Shown here: positions 41,477 to 50,118 of the stretch, in pieces
Layout: every line of letters begins with the position of its first letter
Position numbering within the stretch: the first letter of the stretch is position 1
Assembly (NCBI GenBank): GCA_017398685.1
Contig: JAFQFH010000036.1
Coordinates: 42,282 to 106,281 of the forward strand
Source of the DNA: Oscillospiraceae bacterium
Lineage (GTDB): Bacteria > Bacillota > Clostridia > Oscillospirales > Oscillospiraceae
Length of the DNA stretch: 64,000 bases
Direction: 5' to 3'
Program-made: the position numbers and the translations under genes
The notes under the pieces: model-generated
Told to the model about the DNA's origin: nothing
Database searches by the model: none
Seen by the model: only the letters and a program-made list of their open reading frames with translations

Positions 41477-43483
41477 ATGCACTGCACAAGAAAAGTACTC
41501 AACGATCTTATTTGGGTCGGTGCGGACGACAGAAGGCTTGTCTGTTTTGAAGGTGTCTACGGCGTCCCAGATGGTGTTTCATATAACTCCTACCTGATGC
41601 TGGACGAGAAGACCGTGCTTTTTGACACGGTGGACAAGGCCGTATACCAGACCTTTTTTGAAAATGTGGAGCATGAGCTGGGCGGCAGAAAGCTTGACTA
41701 TCTGGTAGTCTCCCATCTGGAGCCTGACCATGCCTATACAATCGAGTCTCTGCTCATCCGCTATCCGGAAACTGTTGTGGTCTGCAACAGCAAGATGGAG
41801 ACCATGCTGAAAAATTACTACCCCAAGTTCAACTTTGAGGGCAGACTCCATGTGGTCAAGGAAGGCGACAGCCTCACCGTTGGCCGCCATGTGCTCACCT
41901 TTGTCATGGCCCCCATGGTGCACTGGCCTGAGGTCATGTTCACCTATGATATGACCGACAAGATCCTCTTCTCCGCCGACGCCTTCGGCACCTTCGGCGC
42001 ACTCAACGGCAGACTCTTTGCCGATGAGACCGACTTCTTCAAAGAAGATATCGACGAGGCCCGCCGCTACTACACCAATATTGTGGGCAAATACGGCCCC
42101 CAGGTGCAGGCAGCGCTGAAAAAGGCCGCCGGTCTGCAGCTTGACTATGTCTGCCCCCTGCACGGTTACGTGTGGCGCAAGCACTTTGGTGACTATCTTG
42201 AAAAGTACCTCCTTTGGAGCAGCTACACCGCTGAGGAAAAGAGCGTCATGCTGGCCTACGCCTCCGTTTACGGCCACACTGAAAACGCTGCCAACATTCT
42301 GGCTGCAAAGCTTGTGGAGCGGGGCGTCAGAGTGCGTATGTACGATACCTCCGTTACCGCTGCAAGCTACATGGTCTCCGATGCTTTCAGATGCAGCCAT
42401 CTGGTTTTTGCAGCCACCACCTACAATGCGGGCATCTTCGTTACCATGGAAAATCTAATCCATGACATTGTTGCCCACAATGTGCAGAACAAGAAGATCG
42501 CCATCATGGAAAACGGCAGCTGGGCTCCCGCCAGCGGCAAGCTGATGCGCGAAGAGCTGGGCAAGCTGAAAAAGTGCGAGTTTATCGGTGAGAATATAAG
42601 TCTGCGCGCCGCTCTTGCCCCCAATCAGATGGAAGAGCTGGACGCACTGGCAGACGCCATTGCCGCTGACATAGTGCCTCCTGCCATCGTGAATGAGCCT
42701 GCCAAAGCCGAAGAGAAGCTGGAAGTGAACAACGACGTTTTCACCAAGTTCTCCTACGGCGTGGAGGTACTCACCACCAGAGTGGACGGCAAGGACTACG
42801 GCTGCATCATAAATACTGCCGGTCAGGTGGCAGCCTGCGACCCCAAGAAGGTCACCATTTCCGTCATCAAGAAAAACCACACCTGTGACATGATAATGAA
42901 GTCCGGCAAGTTCAATATCTCCATCCTCACCGAGGACGCTCCCTACAGTGTGTTCCAGCACTTCGGCTTCCAGAGCGGCAGGAATGTGGACAAGTTTGCC
43001 GATGCCGATTACGATGAGCGCATGACAAACGGCATCCGCTACTTCCCCAGATACACCAATGCGGTGCTCTCCTGCGAGGTCATCGACATGAAGGATGTGG
43101 ACACCCAGATCGTCTTTATTGCCAATGTGGTTGAGGCAAAGCTTCTCTCCAACGTGCCTTCCTGCACCTACGGCTACTACCATGCCCACATCAAGCCCAA
43201 GAAAAATCCCGCACCCGAGCGGGGCGAGGGCTATGTCTGCAAGATCTGCGGCTACTTCCACGAAGGCAGCGAGCTGCCCGATGACTTTGTCTGCCCCCTG
43301 TGCAAGCACGGCAAGGAGGACTTTGAGCACGTCAAGCCCGCCGCCAAGAAAAAGGCCAAAGGCTATACCTGCAAGATCTGCGGCCACTTTGAACCCTGCG
43401 AGGGTGAACTGCCTGCCGATTATGACTGCCCCCTCTGCCACCACAGCAGGGAGGACTTTGAACCGGCTGAGATCGAAATGTAA
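41477..43483 (+). CDS. Multi-domain flavodiiron protein: FprA core + flavin reductase + two rubredoxin-like domains
   Basis: A 668-aa cytoplasmic O2/NO reductase. Residues 1-250 are the metallo-beta-lactamase diiron domain with all ligands: H80, E82, D84, H85, H149, D168 and H229. Residues 255-400 form the flavodoxin domain (YASVYGHTEN). Residues 420-575 match a flavin-reductase-like split barrel. Two short rubredoxin-type domains follow: C588/C591 with C606/C609, and C632/C635 with C651/C654. The 14-15-residue gap between each CxxC pair is shorter than in classical rubredoxin and like rubrerythrin. The fusion could carry electrons from NAD(P)H to the diiron site in one chain. SD GGAGG. Confidence 0.93.
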   Translation: MHCTRKVLNDLIWVGADDRRLVCFEGVYGVPDGVSYNSYLMLDEKTVLFDTVDKAVYQTFFENVEHELGGRKLDYLVVSHLEPDHAYTIESLLIRYPETVVVCNSKMETMLKNYYPKFNFEGRLHVVKEGDSLTVGRHVLTFVMAPMVHWPEVMFTYDMTDKILFSADAFGTFGALNGRLFADETDFFKEDIDEARRYYTNIVGKYGPQVQAALKKAAGLQLDYVCPLHGYVWRKHFGDYLEKYLLWSSYTAEEKSVMLAYASVYGHTENAANILAAKLVERGVRVRMYDTSVTAASYMVSDAFRCSHLVFAATTYNAGIFVTMENLIHDIVAHNVQNKKIAIMENGSWAPASGKLMREELGKLKKCEFIGENISLRAALAPNQMEELDALADAIAADIVPPAIVNEPAKAEEKLEVNNDVFTKFSYGVEVLTTRVDGKDYGCIINTAGQVAACDPKKVTISVIKKNHTCDMIMKSGKFNISILTEDAPYSVFQHFGFQSGRNVDKFADADYDERMTNGIRYFPRYTNAVLSCEVIDMKDVDTQIVFIANVVEAKLLSNVPSCTYGYYHAHIKPKKNPAPERGEGYVCKICGYFHEGSELPDDFVCPLCKHGKEDFEHVKPAAKKKAKGYTCKICGHFEPCEGELPADYDCPLCHHSREDFEPAEIEM

Positions 43484-43492
43484 ATTACAAAT

Positions 43493-43526
43493 AAACAGAC
43501 ACACGGGTAACACCGTGTGTCTGTTT
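43493..43526 (+). terminator. Terminator of the flavodiiron gene
   Basis: A 14-bp perfect stem (43493-43506 with 43513-43526), just before the HAD gene, allowing partial read-through. Confidence 0.75.
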
Positions 43527-43540
43527 CCGAGGAAATAAAA

Positions 43541-44170
43541 ATGGACAAGAACTTTGCTATATTTGACATGGACGGCACACTGGTGGACTCCATGCCATAC
43601 TGGAAAAATCTCTCTCCCGAATATCTCAGCAGCAAAGGAATAAGCGACATCCCCAAGGACATTCTGGAGAAGATAACCCCTATGACCGTAAAGGAGTCCT
43701 CCCGCTTTTTTGTGGAGCAGTTCGGCCTTGATGCCACTCCCGAAACCGTAGCCGATGAAATACACGCCATGATGGGCATACATTATATAGAAGATATCCC
43801 CATCCGTGAGGGAGTGGAGGAATACCTTGAGAAGCTGAAAGCGAGGGGCGTGAAAATGTGCGTAGCCTCCGCCACGGTGGAGCCGCTCATGGATGCCTGC
43901 CTTACGAGGCTGGGCGTGCGTCACTATTTTGAGTTTACCCTTTCATGCGATACGGTAGGTGCCGGTAAGAACAGCCCCCTTGTGTATCTTACAGCGGCGG
44001 AGCGGCTTGGCGCAAAGCCTGAGGAGACAGCAGTGTATGAGGATTCCTGCTTTGCCGCAGCAACTGCGAAAAATGCGGGCTTTTATCTCTGCGGCGTTTA
44101 CGACCCCGTGTCCGATGCCCATTGGGAGGAACTGAAGGCCCTCTCCCATGAAGCCATAGCCCACTGGTGA
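43541..44170 (+). CDS. HAD-superfamily hydrolase, beta-phosphoglucomutase-like
   Basis: A 209-aa phosphatase/mutase with motif I FDMDGTLVDS, motif II ASATVE, and motif III/IV in VYEDSCFAA. The helical cap at residues 15-80 fits the beta-PGM/phosphatase subgroup. ATG 43541 follows GAGGAAATAA; an upstream GTG/ATG at 43517 lies inside the terminator. It is co-directional with the YhcH gene 13 bases downstream; the two may act on a sugar phosphate. Confidence 0.92.
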   Translation: MDKNFAIFDMDGTLVDSMPYWKNLSPEYLSSKGISDIPKDILEKITPMTVKESSRFFVEQFGLDATPETVADEIHAMMGIHYIEDIPIREGVEEYLEKLKARGVKMCVASATVEPLMDACLTRLGVRHYFEFTLSCDTVGAGKNSPLVYLTAAERLGAKPEETAVYEDSCFAAATAKNAGFYLCGVYDPVSDAHWEELKALSHEAIAHW

Positions 44171-44183
44171 AAGGAAGAATACC

Positions 44184-44639
44184 ATGATATTTGACAAAGT
44201 TGAAAACATAGCCCTCTATAAAGGCATGCACCCCAAGCTTGACATAGCCATTGACGACATCCTCAGCCGTGACCTTTCCCTCTGCCCCTGCGGGGAGCGT
44301 ATAGACATCTCCGGCGGCGTGTTCTTTTCAGCGGCAGATGTGACTTTGAAGGATAGGGCAGAGATACGCTGGGAATGCCACGATGAGTATATAGACCTTC
44401 AGTATGTGCTCTCCGGTGACGCCGAGATCATAGAGTACGGCAATAGGGAAGATATTTCCGGCTGGGATAAAAGCCCCAACGGGGACATATACTTTTCCGA
44501 TGATGAAAGACTGCGGCTGCCTGTCTCCCTCGCGGCAGGCTCTTTCGCCGTGTTCTTTCCCCATGATGCCCACAGACCAGCTCAGGGCGAAAATGGCAAA
44601 GTAAGCCACAAAATAGTTTACAAGATACCTGTAAAGTAA
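44184..44639 (+). CDS. YhcH/YjgK/YiaL-family protein
   Basis: A 151-aa cupin-like protein of the family once annotated as beta-galactosidase subunit beta. Conserved parts are HDEYIDLQYVLSG and FAVFFPHDAHRPA with metal-binding His and Asp. Members are linked to sialic acid and related sugar metabolism, perhaps anomerase activity. It is the last gene before a strong terminator. Confidence 0.9.
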   Translation: MIFDKVENIALYKGMHPKLDIAIDDILSRDLSLCPCGERIDISGGVFFSAADVTLKDRAEIRWECHDEYIDLQYVLSGDAEIIEYGNREDISGWDKSPNGDIYFSDDERLRLPVSLAAGSFAVFFPHDAHRPAQGENGKVSHKIVYKIPVK

Positions 44640-44659
44640 AAGTCAGGATAAGACCGATG

Positions 44660-44697
44660 AAAAACCGGCGGAATTTGCGAAAATTCCGCCGGTTTTT
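44660..44697 (+). terminator. Terminator after the YhcH gene
   Basis: A perfect 17-bp stem (44660-44676 with 44681-44697), GCGA loop and T-run. Confidence 0.92.
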
Positions 44698-44894
44698 CTC
44701 TTGTTAACTTGCACAAAAAATTATCAAATTCAAGAAAAAACCCGCGCAAAATGGGCGAACTTGCACAAATATGTAATCGTATCTGAGACTGTCATAAAAT
44801 TAGCAAAAACTCAAAATTGGTAACTTTGACAAGCGATTAACAGGATTGTTAAGAACTTATCTTGAAATTTGGGTATTTTTCGGAACAAATCATG

Positions 44895-44924
44895 TAGACA
44901 AAATGCAAAGGCTTGTGATAGAAT
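44895..44924 (+). promoter_or_regulatory. Promoter of the rnf operon
   Basis: TAGACA (44895-44900), 18 bases, TAGAAT (44919-44924), 45 bases before rnfC. Confidence 0.6.
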
Positions 44925-44968
44925 TTGTTACACAGAGTCGAAAGCAAAATTAAACGAGGTGAAGCGAT

Positions 44969-46312
44969 ATGTCCCATACTTTCAAAGGCGGCGTACATCC
45001 CAGCTACATGAAAGCGCCGGATGTACCCATGACGGTCATTGCACCGCCGCCGCAGGTCATTATCCCCATGGCGCAGCATATAGGTGCCCCCTGCATACCT
45101 ACAGTCAAGGTGGGGGACTATGTGACCATGGGTCAGGTGGTGGGTGAAAATCCGGCTCCTGTTTCAGCGCCTGTCCACGCTTCCGTGTCCGGCAAGGTGG
45201 TGGCGGTGGAGCCGAGGCATCATCCATTGGGGGATATGATAATGTCCGTTGTCATCGAAAATGACTATCAGGACAGCCCCTGCACGGATATGAAGCCCCT
45301 CACTCCGGAACAGCTGAAAGATCCGGACGCCATTCTCCACCGTATCCGCGAGGCTGGCGTTGTGGGTATGGGCGGCGCCATGTTCCCCACGGCTTTCAAA
45401 ATCCGCGGCGGCATCGGCAAGGTGGATAAGCTCATCATCAACGGCGCCGAGTGCGAGCCTTACCTTAACGGCGACCATCTGACCATGAAGCGCTATCCTG
45501 AGCAGCTTCTCAAGGGTATAGAGCTTGTGCGTATTGCCTCCGGTCTTGACAAGGCCTACTACGGAATTGAGACAAACAAGATGGACGCCATCAGGATACT
45601 CCGCTCCCACTATCCGGAAAATTACGGTATTGAGATCGTGGAGGAGGATGTAAAGTATCCTCAGGGAGCGGAGAAAATGCAGGTCAAGGCCGTCACCGGG
45701 CGTGAGGTCAAGCCCGGCGGGCTGCCCTCGGGCGTGGGCTGCAACGTGGTCAGCACCCGCACAGCCTATGCGGTGTACCAGGCCTGCTATGAGGGCAAAC
45801 CCGTCATCGAGCGTATCGTCACTGTGGCCGGCAGCGCGCTGAAGGCGCCTGTAAACGGCCTTACCCGTGTGGGCACTCCCTTCGGGTATCTGGCAGAGCA
45901 GTGCGGCGGCTTCGTCAAGACCCCCAGAAAGATAGTTCTGGGCGGCCCCATGATGGGTATCTGCGCCACAAGCTTTGACGCACCCACCATAAAGGGTACT
46001 GCCGGTGTTCTTTTCTTTACCGAGGAAGAGGACAGAGATGTGGAAAAACCCTCCTGCATCCGCTGCGGCAAGTGCATCACCGTATGCCCCATGAATCTGG
46101 AGCCTGTTTTCATGTACATGTATTACAGCAAGGGCGACTATGAAAACATGGCCAAATACCATATTACCGACTGCTTTGAATGCGGCAGCTGTTCATTCAA
46201 CTGTCCTGCAAGAATGCCTCTTACACACGCATTCAAAACGGCAAAGCTGATGTTCCAGGCCAAATCCATGAAGGAAAAGGCCGCGGCTGAGGCGAAGGAG
46301 GCGAGAAAATGA
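44969..46312 (+). CDS. rnfC: Rnf complex subunit RnfC (NADH-binding, Fe-S)
   Basis: A 447-aa peripheral subunit. The biotinyl-like N-terminal barrel is followed by an NADH/FMN region (GVVGMGGAMFPT, INGAECEPYL) and two [4Fe-4S] motifs (CIRCGKCITVCP and CFECGSCSFNCP). It passes electrons between NADH and the membrane part of the ion pump. ATG follows GAGGTGAAG. It overlaps rnfD by 4 bases; the operon order C-D-G-E-A-B is standard. Confidence 0.97.
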   Translation: MSHTFKGGVHPSYMKAPDVPMTVIAPPPQVIIPMAQHIGAPCIPTVKVGDYVTMGQVVGENPAPVSAPVHASVSGKVVAVEPRHHPLGDMIMSVVIENDYQDSPCTDMKPLTPEQLKDPDAILHRIREAGVVGMGGAMFPTAFKIRGGIGKVDKLIINGAECEPYLNGDHLTMKRYPEQLLKGIELVRIASGLDKAYYGIETNKMDAIRILRSHYPENYGIEIVEEDVKYPQGAEKMQVKAVTGREVKPGGLPSGVGCNVVSTRTAYAVYQACYEGKPVIERIVTVAGSALKAPVNGLTRVGTPFGYLAEQCGGFVKTPRKIVLGGPMMGICATSFDAPTIKGTAGVLFFTEEEDRDVEKPSCIRCGKCITVCPMNLEPVFMYMYYSKGDYENMAKYHITDCFECGSCSFNCPARMPLTHAFKTAKLMFQAKSMKEKAAAEAKEARK

Positions 46313-47340
46313 GCGAGAATAAAGAAAGAATAGTTCTTGACGTGGCGTATCAGCCCCAGGTCAGAGCAAAGACCGACACCAAAAGGATAATGCTGGACGT
46401 TATCATCGGCCTTTTGCCTGCGGTAGTGGTGGCTGTGATGCAGTTTGGCTGGTATCCTCTGGTGGTCATTGCCTCGTCCATTCTCTCCTGCGTGTTCTTT
46501 GAGTGGCTTTACAGGAAGCTTATGAAGAAGGACTGCACAATCGGCGATCTCTCCGCTGTAGTCACGGGCCTTCTGTTGGCGCTGACCCTGCCCCCCTCCG
46601 CCCCCTGGTGGCTGCCTGTCATCGGCGCAGCCTTTGCCATTGTGGTGGTCAAGCAGCTCTACGGCGGCATAGGCAAAAACTTTTTGAACCCCGCTCTTGC
46701 CGGTCGCGCCTTTCTTCTGGCCTCCTACGCTCTGCTCATGGGTATCTGGAACGTACCAAAGTCCCTGGCAGGAAGCGTTGATGCCGTCACTATGGCAACA
46801 CCCCTTTCATATCTCTATTCCGGCTCTGCAATGCCTGAATACTACAGCCTTGGAAACCTGCTCATCGGCAGCAGGGCAGGCTGCATAGGCGAGATAAGCT
46901 CCCTTGCCGTTATCGTGGGCGGCGTGTATCTTCTTGTGCGCAAGGTCATCTCCTGGCGCATCCCCGTATCCACTCTGGGTACAGTGGCGCTTCTCACTGT
47001 CATCTTCGGGCATGAGGGCTACGGCAATTTTGACTGGATGGTTTATAACCTTTTCTCCGGCGGACTTATGCTTGGCGCCTTCTTCATGGCAACCGACTAC
47101 GCCACAAGCCCCGTGACACTGAACGGACAGCTTCTCTACGGCTGCGGAATAGGCGCGCTGACTGTGCTTATCCGCTACTTTGGCGGCTTCCCTGAGGGCA
47201 TAAGCTACGCCATCCTTATAATGAACCTTTGTGCATGGGCCATCGACAAGGGCTTCCGCCGTCACCAGTTCGGTGTTTCCAAGGAGGACATTGCCGCTGA
47301 AAAGGCCGCGAAAAAGGCAGCAAAGGAGGCGGCAAAATGA
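46309..47340 (+). CDS. rnfD: Rnf complex subunit RnfD (membrane flavoprotein)
   Basis: A 343-aa membrane protein with about nine helices. GGIGKNFLNPALAGRAFL and AVTMATPLSYLYSG are family hallmarks; the latter includes the likely threonine for covalent FMN. It ends with a Lys/Ala-rich cytoplasmic tail. Overlaps rnfG by 4 bases. Confidence 0.96.
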   Translation: MSENKERIVLDVAYQPQVRAKTDTKRIMLDVIIGLLPAVVVAVMQFGWYPLVVIASSILSCVFFEWLYRKLMKKDCTIGDLSAVVTGLLLALTLPPSAPWWLPVIGAAFAIVVVKQLYGGIGKNFLNPALAGRAFLLASYALLMGIWNVPKSLAGSVDAVTMATPLSYLYSGSAMPEYYSLGNLLIGSRAGCIGEISSLAVIVGGVYLLVRKVISWRIPVSTLGTVALLTVIFGHEGYGNFDWMVYNLFSGGLMLGAFFMATDYATSPVTLNGQLLYGCGIGALTVLIRYFGGFPEGISYAILIMNLCAWAIDKGFRRHQFGVSKEDIAAEKAAKKAAKEAAK

Positions 47341-47876
47341 AGATAGTAAAACTCTCCATGGTATTGCTTCTCATCTGCGCCATTGTTGCAGGCGTACTTG
47401 GCGGCGTAAACTACATAACTGCCGACAAGATAGCTGAGCAGCAGGCCATCAAGACTGCAAAGGCCTATGCTGCCGTGCTGGAGTCTGAAAACTACGCAGA
47501 TGTGGACTTTGACAAGGAAGGCTTCCCCACCATCGACAATATAGCCGAAGCCGACAACGGCAAGGGCTATGTGGTAATGACCAGCTTCTCCGGCGCTCAG
47601 GGCAAGATAACCATGGCCGTGGGCGTTGATAAGGAGCTTAAATGTACAGGTATCTCCATCACCAAGCACTCTGAGACCTCCGGCCTTGGCGCAAATGCCG
47701 CCAGCGCCGCCGAGGTGGGCGTGAACTTCCGCTCCCAGTTTGTGGGCGAGGGCAGCGACATTGCCATTACCAAGGCAGGCGGCAATATAGAGATCATAGC
47801 CGGCGCCACCATAACCACTCAGGCTATTGCCGACGCTGTTGCAGCCGCCATCACGGCTGTGGAAGCCATACTTTAA
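47337..47876 (+). CDS. rnfG: Rnf complex subunit RnfG (covalent FMN protein)
   Basis: A 179-aa single-helix protein with its FMN-binding domain outside the membrane. AGATITTQAIADAV near residue 160 holds the threonine that anchors FMN, and KHSETSGLGANA is conserved. It links RnfD to the rest of the chain. Confidence 0.96.
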   Translation: MKIVKLSMVLLLICAIVAGVLGGVNYITADKIAEQQAIKTAKAYAAVLESENYADVDFDKEGFPTIDNIAEADNGKGYVVMTSFSGAQGKITMAVGVDKELKCTGISITKHSETSGLGANAASAAEVGVNFRSQFVGEGSDIAITKAGGNIEIIAGATITTQAIADAVAAAITAVEAIL

Positions 47877-47888
47877 GGAGGTGGCTGC

Positions 47889-48581
47889 ATGAATATCAAA
47901 AAACAGTTCAAGGAAGGGCTTATCACCAATAACCCCGTTCTGGTGCAGCTTATAGGCATGTGCGCCACCATGGCCATAACCACAACCCTCTTCAACGGCG
48001 TGGGCATGGGCATATCGGTGCTCATTATCCTCACCTGCTGCAATGTGGTGGTCTCTGCCATACGCAAGATAATCCCCGGGGAGATAAGGCTTGCAATCTT
48101 TGTTGTAGTTATCGCGGGCTTTGTCACTATTGTTGACCTTTTGCTACAGGCATACATACCGGCCCTCAGCGAAGCTCTGGGCGTGTTTATCCCCCTCATC
48201 GTCGTAAACTGCATCATAATCGGCCGTGCCGAGGCCTTCTGCCAGAAAAATACCGTGGGCGCATCCTTCTTTGACGGTATCTTTCAGGGCCTGGGCTACA
48301 CCATGGTGCTTGTGATCATGTGCGTTGTGCGTGAGTTTATCGGCAGCGGACGCTTCGGCGGCGGCCTTATCGATATCACAAACGGCCTTCGCTTCACCCT
48401 TGACGGTACCGGCGCAGGTATCCAGCTCTTCCCCTCGGAATACGGCGCAGGCATCATGAACCTGCCCTTCGGCGGCTTCATCACGCTGGGTCTTCTTATC
48501 GCCGCCATGCAGTACGCCCTCAAGCGTTCCGCAAAGAAGCGGGAGGAAAAAGAAACGGCAGCAAAGGAGGTTGAGGAGTAA
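47889..48581 (+). CDS. rnfE: Rnf complex subunit RnfE (membrane)
   Basis: A 230-aa integral membrane subunit with six helices, homologous to NqrD. NNPVLVQLIGMCATMA and VNCIIIGRAEAFCQKN are diagnostic; the half-membrane cysteines probably coordinate an Fe-S centre with RnfA. The stop overlaps the rnfA start by one base. Confidence 0.96.
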   Translation: MNIKKQFKEGLITNNPVLVQLIGMCATMAITTTLFNGVGMGISVLIILTCCNVVVSAIRKIIPGEIRLAIFVVVIAGFVTIVDLLLQAYIPALSEALGVFIPLIVVNCIIIGRAEAFCQKNTVGASFFDGIFQGLGYTMVLVIMCVVREFIGSGRFGGGLIDITNGLRFTLDGTGAGIQLFPSEYGAGIMNLPFGGFITLGLLIAAMQYALKRSAKKREEKETAAKEVEE

Positions 48582-49165
48582 TGCTTACAAACATCATTTC
48601 CATCTCTCTTGGCGCGATACTTATCAATAACTTTATCTTCTCCCAGTTCCTTGGTATCTGCCCCTTCCTGGGTTGCTCCAGCAAGGTGGATACAGCTGCC
48701 GGTATGGGCCTTGCGGTTGTGTTTGTTATGGGCCTTGCCTCTGCCATCTGCTGGGTGATAGATGTGTACATCCTTGTGCCGCTGGGTCTGGCCTTTCTTG
48801 AGACTCTGGCCTTTATTCTGGTCATTGCCTCTCTGGTGCAGTTTGTTGAGATGTTTCTGAAAAAGATGGTGCCCTCCCTGTACTCGGCCCTCGGAATCTA
48901 TCTGCCCCTTATCACCACCAACTGCGCAGTGCTGGGCGTTGTGCTTCTTAACGTGCAGAATAACTACAACTTCATCGAATCCGTGGTCTACGGCATCACC
49001 GGCGGCCTTGGCTTCATGCTGGCCATAGTTCTCTTTGCCAGCGTCCGTGAGCGTGTGGACTTTGCCGATTACCCCGAGTGCTTTGAAGGCTTCCCCATCT
49101 GCCTTGTGTCTGCGGCATTGCTGGCTCTGGCCTTCATGGGCTTCAGCGGCATGAAGATATTCTGA
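48581..49165 (+). CDS. rnfA: Rnf complex subunit RnfA (membrane)
   Basis: A 194-aa six-helix subunit homologous to NqrE. NNFIFSQFLGICPFLGCSS and TTNCAVLGVVLLN carry the conserved cysteines that, with RnfE, bind an intramembrane iron centre. Confidence 0.97.
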   Translation: MLTNIISISLGAILINNFIFSQFLGICPFLGCSSKVDTAAGMGLAVVFVMGLASAICWVIDVYILVPLGLAFLETLAFILVIASLVQFVEMFLKKMVPSLYSALGIYLPLITTNCAVLGVVLLNVQNNYNFIESVVYGITGGLGFMLAIVLFASVRERVDFADYPECFEGFPICLVSAALLALAFMGFSGMKIF

Positions 49166-49181
49166 GAGGAGGCTGGAATAT

Positions 49182-49979
49182 ATGAAAACAATTCTTCTCT
49201 CTGTATTGGTACTTGGCGTACTGGGCGGCGTATTCGGCGCCATACTGGCCTTTGCCTCCAAAATCTTCCATGTGGAAGTTGACCCCAAGCAGGAAGCTGT
49301 CCGTGCCTGCCTTGCAGGTGCCAACTGCGGCGGCTGCGGCTATCCCGGCTGTGACGGTTACGCTGCTGCTGTAGCTGCCGGTGAGGCTCCCACCAACCGC
49401 TGTGTAGCAGGCGGCGCCGAGTGCGCTGCCGCTGTGGCAGAGGTAATGGGTGTCGCGGCGGGCGAGGCGGAGAAAATGGTGGCATTTGTGCCCTGCTCCG
49501 GCACTATCGGCCATGCCGTACCCCGCTTCAATTACAAAGGCCCGGAGGACTGCCGTGCTGCCATGCTCTTTGGCGGCAAGTCCAACAAAATGTGTACTTT
49601 CGCCTGCATCGGCTTGGGCAACTGTGCAAAAGCCTGTCCCTTTGGCGCTATGCACGTTGTAGACGGTGTGGCAAAGGTTGACCGCGACAAGTGCGTGGGC
49701 TGCGGCGCCTGTGTGGAGGCCTGCCCCAAGAGCATTGTTAAACTCATCCCTGCAAGTCAGCGGGTCATTGTGGGCTGTGCCAGCAAGGCCAAGGGCAAGG
49801 AAGTCATGCAAAACTGCGACTTTGGCTGTATCTCCTGCACCAAGTGCGCCCGTGAGTGCCCCGAGGGCGCCATCACAATGGTGGATAATCTCCCTGTGGT
49901 GGATGTTTCCAAGTGCACCAAGTGCGGCCACTGCATCGAGACCTGCCCCAGAAAGATAATAAAGGACTTCGGCGTATAA
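49182..49979 (+). CDS. rnfB: Rnf complex subunit RnfB (ferredoxin-type)
   Basis: A 265-aa subunit with an N-terminal membrane helix, the RnfB-specific motif CLAGANCGGCGYPGCDGYA, and further Fe-S motifs (CIGLGNCAKACP, CVGCGACVEACP, CISCTKCARECP, CTKCGHCIETCP). It accepts electrons from reduced ferredoxin, the entry point of the pump. Last gene of the operon. Confidence 0.97.
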   Translation: MKTILLSVLVLGVLGGVFGAILAFASKIFHVEVDPKQEAVRACLAGANCGGCGYPGCDGYAAAVAAGEAPTNRCVAGGAECAAAVAEVMGVAAGEAEKMVAFVPCSGTIGHAVPRFNYKGPEDCRAAMLFGGKSNKMCTFACIGLGNCAKACPFGAMHVVDGVAKVDRDKCVGCGACVEACPKSIVKLIPASQRVIVGCASKAKGKEVMQNCDFGCISCTKCARECPEGAITMVDNLPVVDVSKCTKCGHCIETCPRKIIKDFGV

Positions 49980-49996
49980 ACCTCTCTTTTGCATTA

Positions 49997-50039
49997 AGGC
50001 GTGTCGTCAGCTTTTACTCTGACGACACGCCTGTTTTTT
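49997..50039 (+). terminator. Terminator of the rnf operon
   Basis: A perfect 14-bp stem (49997-50010 with 50019-50032), 8-base loop and TTTTTT. Confidence 0.93.
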
Positions 50040-50053
50040 CGTGACTTCATCAC

Positions 50054-50096
50054 TTGACCCTAAAGGTCAGAAAGATTATAATTAGCCTAAGCTAAT
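50054..50096 (+). promoter_or_regulatory. copA promoter with candidate metal-regulator sites
   Basis: TTGACC (50054-50059), 17 bases, TATAAT (50077-50082). Two inverted repeats overlap it: GACC-CTAAA-GGTC around the -35 and ATTAGC-CTAA-GCTAAT (50081-50096) just past the -10. The second resembles a DtxR-type TTAGnnTAA palindrome more than a CueR or CsoR site. The regulator is not in the window. Confidence 0.65.
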
Positions 50097-50118
50097 CGAA
50101 GAAAAAGGAGGGGGAAAC

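Larger units (their letters stand above)
44640..44968. other. Intergenic region ahead of rnf
   Basis: It contains the terminator 44660-44697, two copies of AACTTGCACAAA (44706-44717 and 44758-44769), an inverted repeat TTAACA-GGAT-TGTTAA (44837-44852), and the rnf promoter. The repeats suggest a redox or metabolic regulator of rnf. No gene. Confidence 0.55.

Noticed and set aside
42455-43924. 489-codon frame opposite the flavodiiron gene
   Set aside because: Antisense shadow of a gene whose domains and metal ligands are complete.
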